NCBI GenBank assembly: GCA_010014835.2
Contig: JAAAKB020308919.1
Span: forward strand, 1-25,397
Source: Apostichopus leukothele
Taxonomy: Eukaryota; Echinodermata; Holothuroidea; Aspidochirotida; Stichopodidae
DNA: 25,397 nucleotides
Direction: 5' to 3'
Shown here piece after piece: positions 20,110 to 25,397 of this stretch. A model generated the notes under the pieces. That model searched no databases and was not told the origin of the DNA. It worked only from the letters and a program-made list of their open reading frames with translations. Each line of letters begins with the position of its first letter. Within the stretch, counting starts at the first letter, position 1. The translations under genes and the position numbers were made by a program.

Positions 20110-21915
20110 AAATGTCACAACAAGTACAGCAAGTCCCCCACCGTACTTGGGTAGAAGCACAGCTTTAATTGATGAGCACATCACTAAGGTTAGCCAACTT
20201 TAAGAGATGAAACAGATTAAAGGGATACTGCTTGAAGAAATCAACTGCTCTGGTCTTCTGTCATACTCCTTTAAGAGGTGATTACATCACGCTGCTTTGG
20301 TCAAGTTTGAACATTTTCATGCTACACACTATTCCTTGCCTCAGTTACCACATGGAGGAGGTTTACTGGGTCAGCTGGATGCTGTATAAAACTCATAACT
20401 AACCATTAATGTTGTTCTACACATGGACGCCTTTTAAACACCCAACGATTATTTAATTAGTCTTAACCCTTTTCTAAATTAGTGGCGTAAGTAAAATCGT
20501 GAAGTACGTCGAAATCTGCAACACAAGATTCTACTACTAAAAATAAAAAAAAAAAAACCTTTTAAATTATGATACCAAAAAGTTTAAAATTGAAATGTTA
20601 CACAAACAGTATTTTGAATAGAAGTACTTAAATTGGAAGGGGGTTAAAAAAAGGATGTGTGTTAACTACTTTGCAATAAAAAAAGTTCCCCTCAGTATTA
20701 TTACAAAGTGTGTCTACAAAAAGACAAATATTACATTTACCAGGACAAAATTATGAAAATTGACCAAAAAAACCCCAAACATTTGATCAGTACCCATTGA
20801 TATAATCTCCAGATGGACAAACTTGCAAAGATTATACAAAATATGCCAGTAAACACACACACACACCAGAGCAGAGCAGTCCTGTCAAAAACACAAGGCA
20901 CAAAACTTTGTTACATACAGAACCTGCCTTTTATCAACTTAGTAACTTCTTCTTCTTTGGTGGAAATGTTACAAATATTTTCTTCTTTTTTTTCTCTCTT
21001 ATAATTCAAATCTTCATTTACAAAACAGCTTTTGGGCTTGTTGCCAGAATATGTATACAGAGGGCTGACGATAAACAATGATAAATGTACTTCACAAACT
21101 ATTTGCAGAAAAATGTCTGAAGAAATATAATAACAGGAAAATTAATTCCAAGAAAATTAAAAAAAAAAAAAATTTGCAGAAAGAGAGAGAGAAGACGAAG
21201 AAAGCAAAAACGTCATAGCGTGATTGACCTGGCAATGAGAGTGACTCCGAAATAAACCAGCACAGCTGAAGATTACCTGGCCACGACCCTCGGTCAAACG
21301 TACTAATCTAGTATGTACATAAATACACCGCCACACTCTATATAACAACTTTTACCTCTCGTATGACAGAGGATAAACAGGATCAGAGAGAAACTCATCA
21401 TCCACTCTACGGTAGCAAAATCAGGGTCTTCGTATAGCGTCGGCCCGGGTTCACTTTTGGCAACGATAACAGAACCGTACAAAAATGTACCCTTCACTGC
21501 ATATCACTGAAAGTTACCATCATGGACTTCAAGTCTTTTTGAGATGGGTGCAAGTACTTTCTTGTACTGTTAATTGTTTGGGGCCAAGTTAAAAAGCTAG
21601 ACTTTGCTTTTAACAATTTCCTCACGAACGGCGACCCATTTGAAGTAATTTGAGCAGACTTCATTGTTTTTGATTCGTATATATCATGAAAAATTACAAA
21701 CTAAAAGAGTCACGGGATCAAAATCCGGGAATCGAATCGGGATAGTTCTTGAAACCACAGAAAAGAAGAGTACGTTATCGGCAAACAATGATGCATCTCA
21801 ACCCAATTATTTACATAGTTAATCAGCACGGTTTCACAGGATCTCCTCTCAATGAAATTAAGAATCCATAAAACTGAAGTTCATTGTCTCTGAGAGTGTC
21901 CTGTTGTTTTCTGGT
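20110..21915 (-). other. CNOT1 3' flank, probable 3' untranslated region
   Basis: This sequence directly follows the CNOT1 stop on the minus strand. It is A-rich on plus and so U-rich in the transcript, with poly-A runs near 20550 and 21160 and a short CA repeat near 20850. Nothing coding is recognised. There is no AATAAA on the minus strand close to the stop; an ATTAAA lies near 20165 and an AATAAA at 19440. The 3' end therefore cannot be placed, and an extra 3' untranslated exon is possible. Confidence 0.4.
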
Positions 21916-22018
21916 TTATGCTGCTAACTCTTGGGCTTCACCCCCTTCTTGAGAGGTCCGTCCCTGTTGGCTTGGTTGTTTCGGCTGGATACAGCTCCTA
22001 GCAACTGATTCAAAGAGT
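21916..22018 (-). CDS. CNOT1: CNOT1 terminal coding exon with stop
   Basis: The acceptor CTCGTCCCATACAG ends at 22019. The first base A completes the AG|A arginine codon from the previous exon; 33 residues follow, from [20 protein letters not shown] to EAQELAA, then TAA at 21918-21916. The LFxSVA start is conserved in CNOT1. The Q/G/E-rich tail is lineage-specific and is likely disordered. Confidence 0.92.
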
Positions 22019-24606
22019 CTGTATGGGACGAGAGAAAACTTGTTGTTGTTGAAGTTGATCATTAATTGTTGATTACTCTGTCATCAATATTCACATTTGA
22101 CCAATTTGTTCATAGATTATAATAGATACTAACACATTTGATACAGGGATATAAATGACAGCGAAAAAAACAAAAAAAAACACTAGAGCCTACCGTACAA
22201 CAAGAAGAAAAAGATAAGATCTAGAAAGATGGGCATTTCATTGTCATATTAAATTTATGGTATCAGCATGGCTGTGCTAATGGCTTACCCCATTGGGATA
22301 GAGTAAATGATTACAAAAAAGTCACATTTAAGTTGAGGATTTTGCATGGCTGTGCTAATTTATTTCACAAGACATTAAGACATTGTGATTATCCTCTTTT
22401 CCTTTCCCTGTATTCAGTGCTGAAATGTTGAAATGTCAAAGGTGACTTACCTCTCCAGTTCAGGTGCACAATGGATGAATTCATGATTCCAAAACTTGTA
22501 GTTGTGATTACGGATGAGCTCGATGAAGGTGATCAACAATCCCCAGGGGTGAGGTCTGTTAACGATTAATCTCTCCAAGAGTACCCTGAGGGGGGAACAA
22601 ACAAATAATACAGCATAGACTGATATAGAGTGTTACATGCTTGTAGAACACAGCTCTGATGTCAAATGCCCCCTATTGATCCCTAACATATTACTGCCAG
22701 AACCAAGGCCAAAGGAGCTACTCAACATGCAAATTGACATGTTCCTGTCAATTTTTCTATCACATTCATGCATCAAGAGGCCATTTTTTCTGTTGGCTTT
22801 CGACTTTTTGTTAAGCGCATAGAAATGCATTTGCATTTTGTTGCGCTCTATAAATGAATTTATTATTATTATTTTTCCAGTTGGTGTCACCAACTTTGAT
22901 TTAATTTTGAAAGGCCTGTGACATCGATTTGTAAATTTATTCTTGCTTTTATATATCCATCCATTTCTTCACACCAGTGGATATTCCTGCCCCTCCCCCG
23001 TCCCCCTCCTTGCTCTAGCTACCCTCTTCTTATGATGACACACAACCAAACTCTTAATCTAACTCATTTGAAGGGCTGACCTGGTGATCTGTTCCTGGAT
23101 GGCCTCGGTGTTTGCTTCGGCGAACAAGTAGAGGAGCGTACAGCTGAAGTAGTGAGTGTGGCTGTTTGGGTAACGGAGCTGATTGGCGATGGCATTCAAG
23201 AAAATGTAACGTCCTGTCAAAGAGGAAGAGACAGTGTCATACATTGTTTGTAGGATTATCCCTTAAGATCGATGATCATGATAACAACGATCTTTTGATA
23301 ATCTAAGCAGAATATGTTTACTTGAGTCAAAGGAGACATTTGAGATACTATAGTGTAAGGATGAATGATACACAAGTAGACTGATTTTTGTTTATTTCCC
23401 AACCTTTCTCCTCCTAACATAGCTTGCCCCAAGCTGAAGTACTTGTTTCGTGTTTAATAATATAATAACACTGGAAAAGGGGTGCAATATCCGATGGGAA
23501 GTTGATTAACTTGGTCTGTTTGTGTCGAAGATAAAAAATTGAAAACAAACACTGAATGTCTATAATGTTCTAACTCGTGCAACAGTGTTCAGAGATACAG
23601 GGAGACTTAACATTGTTTATAACTATGATGGAAGGTTTCTTCTCTCTTTGTCAACATTAAAAATGGCGTCAACAGATATCCTAAGGTAGCTCTTCATACT
23701 ATCAAGTACAAGGAACGTTTGAGTGATAATGTAGAAGTTTACAAAAAGATTAATAAGCTGGGTGTTTAGCTACAGTATTTTCAACATTGTAAACTTAGGG
23801 AATTATTTCAGTGTCTTATATATGCTGGAATGTTGAATATTCTTTTCTTTGGCTGGGACTAGACTGGTGGAGGGGGGGGGGGGGAGGGGAGGGTGAAGTG
23901 AGGAAGGTTGAACCAACCTTCAGTGTCTAAGTCAGCCACTAAGTTCTGGAAGATGTCCATATGGGATGAATGAGTTATGTTACTCATTGATGGAGATCCG
24001 CCCTTGCTATGGATGTAAGCTATTGCCTGTGAGCCCACATAGAGCACCAATGCATTCATTAGCGATACATGGTATCTTTGGCCGGCTTCATTCGACACTT
24101 GGAGATGGCTACGCAGCTCGGAAAGGAATGTCACTGGTCCACGTGTTTTGATATATGCATCCAAGTCCTAAAAATGCAAGCATAAGAGTCACAAACTGTG
24201 AACCACAAATTTTGGAGTGGTAAACCGATATTGAAATTAATCAAGTATAAGACAATGTAAATAGCAAACATAGCAGACGTAATGCAAATTAAATTATCCA
24301 ACAGAAAAAAACAACCTCAGAGATTTTGAAAAGAAGAGATTTACTGACCTTCTTGAAAGATGTCGGTTGAATCATTGCTGAGAAGTTTGTCAGGATTCTT
24401 GGTGGTTGGGTGATATCTGGCAGCATGTCTACCTTGAGATTTGGGGTAAAAGGGTCGGGCATTCTCATGTTACGTGGGAACGCACTCAAGATGAGATTCC
24501 TCATTTGGATACAGTTCGGTGGAATAACATCACAGAAACCGTAGTGATAATCACAGAGGAATTCTGGGAAATCATGAAGAAGGACCAACAAGACCCTGAG
24601 AGTTCC
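21916..24606 (-). CDS. CNOT1: CCR4-NOT transcription complex subunit 1, C-terminal part (five coding exons)
   Basis: CNOT1 is the large scaffold of the CCR4-NOT complex, which removes poly(A) tails from cytoplasmic mRNA and so drives decay and translational repression. This stretch encodes the last 292 residues, the C-terminal Not1 homology domain that binds the CNOT2-CNOT3 module. Coding exons on the minus strand are 24606-24349, 24167-23918, 23213-23081, 22585-22451 and 22018-21916, with intron phases 0, 1, 2, 2, all consistent. Nearly the whole translation follows animal CNOT1 from memory, including [59 protein letters not shown] and [20 protein letters not shown]. Only the last 24 or so residues ([20 protein letters not shown] then ELAA) differ clearly. 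The animal protein is about 2,300-2,400 residues, so upstream exons lie beyond the right edge. No lesion is seen. Confidence 0.96.
22019..22450 (-). other. CNOT1 last intron (432 nt, phase 2)
   Basis: Donor GAG|GTAAGT at 22450, acceptor at 22019. AT-rich, with a short poly-A near 22165. GCATGGCTGTGCTAAT occurs twice (22267-22282 and 22346-22361), a small internal repeat. No gene is seen. Confidence 0.85.
22451..22585 (-). CDS. CNOT1: CNOT1 penultimate coding exon
   Basis: The acceptor CCCCCCTCAG ends at 22586. The first G completes the AGG arginine codon; then 44 residues run from [20 protein letters not shown] through [19 protein letters not shown] to APELE, plus two bases of the next arginine codon before donor GAG|GTAAGT. 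Apart from a few substitutions around RNHNY, the exon is the conserved core of the Not1 C-terminal domain. Confidence 0.95.
22586..23080 (-). other. CNOT1 intron (495 nt, phase 2) holding a LINE/SINE-type 3' tail
   Basis: Donor ACCAG|GTCAGC at 23080, acceptor CCTCAG at 22586. A retroelement-like tail with a nested hairpin lies at 22814-22876, and a C-rich stretch lies at about 22985-23010. No gene is seen. Confidence 0.85.
22814..22876 (+). repeat. LINE/SINE-type 3' tail: nested hairpin plus ATT repeat
   Basis: AGCGCA (22814-22819) pairs with TGCGCT (22842-22847). Inside it AAATGCA (22823-22829) pairs with TGCATTT (22832-22838), with symmetric 3-base internal loops. CTATAAATGAATT and a short run of ATT follow. 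A GCGCT-TATAAAT-(ATT)n ending is a common 3' terminus of L2/CR1-type LINEs and their partner SINEs in animals (from memory). The 5' extent of the insertion is not visible. Confidence 0.55.
23081..23213 (-). CDS. CNOT1: CNOT1 coding exon (third from the 3' end)
   Basis: The acceptor CGTCCTGTCAA side reads TTGACAG on the minus strand and ends at 23214. GA completes the glycine codon begun as G in the previous exon; then come [40 protein letters not shown] and QIT, plus AG of the next arginine codon before donor GTCAGC. This is among the most conserved parts of animal CNOT1. Confidence 0.95.
23214..23917 (-). other. CNOT1 intron (704 nt, phase 1)
   Basis: Donor GAAG|GTTGGT at 23917, acceptor GACAG at 23214. 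A 13-base G tract at 23872-23884, flanked by GGAG repeats, lies just inside the donor end and is C-rich in the transcript. Nothing else is recognised. Confidence 0.85.
23872..23884. repeat. Poly-G homopolymer near a CNOT1 donor site
   Basis: 13 G followed by AGGGGAGGG. It lies 34 bases into the intron from the 23918 exon end, C-rich on the transcribed strand. A proline-rich reading frame over it is an artefact of reading through the splice site. Confidence 0.9.
23918..24167 (-). CDS. CNOT1: CNOT1 coding exon (fourth from the 3' end)
   Basis: The acceptor TTGCATTTTTAG ends at 24168. The exon opens in phase 0 with [20 protein letters not shown] and continues [52 protein letters not shown] and LDTE, then G of the next codon and donor GTTGGT (83 residues plus 1 base). 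It closely follows the vertebrate sequence. Confidence 0.95.
24349..24606 (-). CDS. CNOT1: CNOT1 coding exon (fifth from the 3' end)
   Basis: The acceptor CTTTTTATTCACAG ends at 24607. The exon is 86 codons, phase 0 at both ends: [86 protein letters not shown], then donor AAG|GTCAGT. Upstream CNOT1 exons lie outside the window. Confidence 0.95.
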
Positions 24607-24742
24607 CTGTGAATAAAAAGAATAAATAATGGGAGGTAAAATACAAGTTTACAAACAAAACAGATCATCTGCAAAACTAGTTGAGATACCAATAAATGGT
24701 GTGAAACAAACAGAATGTATGGATCGGTCCTTTACAAGATGT

Positions 24743-24973
24743 GGAGTGTTAGCTCAGCGGTTAACGCCGTTGCCTTTAAATCATAAGGTCCTCGGTTCGA
24801 GTCACTCCCAGGTTAATGTATGTCGTCCAGTTACAGAGTTGTTTACAATTAACAATTCATAATCATGGACGTTAAATATCAATGTAAGAGACTGACTTCG
24901 GTCAGCTTGCGGCTTTGATAAGCCAATGATAACTTCTTCGCGAGTTCCTGCTAGCAGGAGGATCTAAAATACA
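24743..24973 (+). mobile_element. tRNA-derived SINE
   Basis: The head is tRNA-like: acceptor-like GGAGTGT (24743-24749), A box TAGCTCAGCGG (24750-24760), an anticodon-like arm GCCTT/AAGGT, and B box GGTTCGAGTCA (24794-24804). The T arm and 3' acceptor do not pair properly, so this is a SINE head rather than a tRNA gene. The body holds clean hairpins: CTGAC-TTCG-GTCAG (24892-24905), GGCTT-TGAT-AAGCC (24911-24924) and the palindrome TCCTGCTAGCAGGA (24946-24959). The 3' end is AGGATCTAAAATACACAC running into CA/TA-rich sequence. The style is close to what I recall of echinoderm SINEs, but I cannot name the family. It lies antisense in a CNOT1 intron. Confidence 0.72.
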
Positions 24974-25257
24974 CACATAAATACATACACATACTTATAC
25001 ACACACATAACTAAACAACGAACATATATGTATCCGAGGTTTGGTAATGTCAAATGGCGTGCCATAAGATTGCCCAATTCGATTGCCCAATGGAAAAGTT
25101 ATGTTTAACTGTATTTCATTTTTCATTTTTTTTATTTTTTTTTTATTTTTATTTATTTATTTCCAGTATAAATATAAATATTTATAAAAAGGACATCAAA
25201 AGTGAGTATGTAACAAGAAATTATTTTAAAATGTTAGTGTACAAAACACAAAAACAA

Positions 25258-25325
25258 TATATATACACATATATACATATACATACATATATACACACAC
25301 ATATATACACACATACACACATACA
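25258..25325. repeat. TATACA/CACATA microsatellite
   Basis: Irregular repeats of ATATACA and CACACATA over about 68 bases in the partial CNOT1 intron, following a T-rich stretch. They produce a spurious Tyr/Thr/His-rich frame on the plus strand. Confidence 0.9.
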
Positions 25326-25397
25326 AAACGTACAAGTGCAGCTGTCTACAATAAATTATCCAGATTACCATTTTGTAAATAAATAGCAGCACGATAA

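Larger units (their letters stand above)
24607..25397 (-). other. Partial CNOT1 intron, rich in repeats
   Basis: Intron sequence upstream of the 24606 exon, running off the right edge. It contains a tRNA-derived SINE on the plus strand (24743-24973), T-rich sequence (about 25110-25165) and a TATACA/CACATA microsatellite (about 25258-25325). No upstream CNOT1 exon was recognised. Confidence 0.8.

Noticed and set aside
21303-21497. Minus-strand 64-codon frame just past the CNOT1 stop
   Set aside because: No family resemblance, it lies in the likely CNOT1 3' UTR, and it lacks convincing splice sites.
21720-21750. B-box-like GATTCGATTCCCGG on the minus strand suggesting a tRNA gene
   Set aside because: No A box at the right distance and no T-stem or acceptor pairing.
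23859-23917. Extension of the CNOT1 exon frame into a proline-rich end
   Set aside because: It comes from reading through the donor at 23917 into a poly-G tract; the conserved protein continues in the next exon instead.

Overview
This is animal nuclear DNA: AT-rich, with split genes, GT-AG introns, microsatellites and tRNA-derived SINEs. The best-supported gene is the 3' end of CNOT1. Scattered TAGGCCTA-type words and the SINE style suggest a marine invertebrate deuterostome, most likely an echinoderm. That assignment is inference from style, not from a search.

All recognisable protein-coding sequence is on the minus strand, so transcription runs from high to low coordinates. From right to left: (1) 24606-21916 holds the last five coding exons of CNOT1, 292 residues plus stop, with every splice phase agreeing. 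(2) About 7.5 kb follows with no coding exon that I can support. It holds a block of degenerate tandem hairpin repeats at about 19770-20110. (3) 14373-13098 is a 5' coding exon of a cadherin-repeat protein (signal peptide, about four cadherin repeats, a furin-type RSKR site). It is joined in phase, across a 9.2 kb intron, to a second exon at 3869-3684, and the gene runs on beyond my recognition. (4) 1689-1561 is an isolated internal exon encoding an F-box, probably part of a separate minus-strand gene.

The most interesting object is on the plus strand at about 1360-1540, just beside the F-box exon. It is a SINE-like element in which a tRNA-type A box/B box promoter is followed after three bases by a complete hammerhead ribozyme (1436-1477): conserved core, 4-bp stem II, minimal stem III, GUC cleavage site and 6-bp stem I. 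This resembles the Sm-alpha element of Schistosoma. A short 3'-tail match at 3251-3285 suggests a second, truncated copy.

Other repeats are a conventional tRNA-derived SINE with a UUCG-capped hairpin (24743-24973), a LINE/SINE-type 3' tail with a nested hairpin inside a CNOT1 intron (22814-22876), long C and G homopolymers, and TATACA-type microsatellite at the right edge. The genes show no functional linkage: CNOT1 is the scaffold of the CCR4-NOT deadenylase, the cadherin is a surface adhesion-type protein, and the F-box protein would be a ubiquitin-ligase adaptor.
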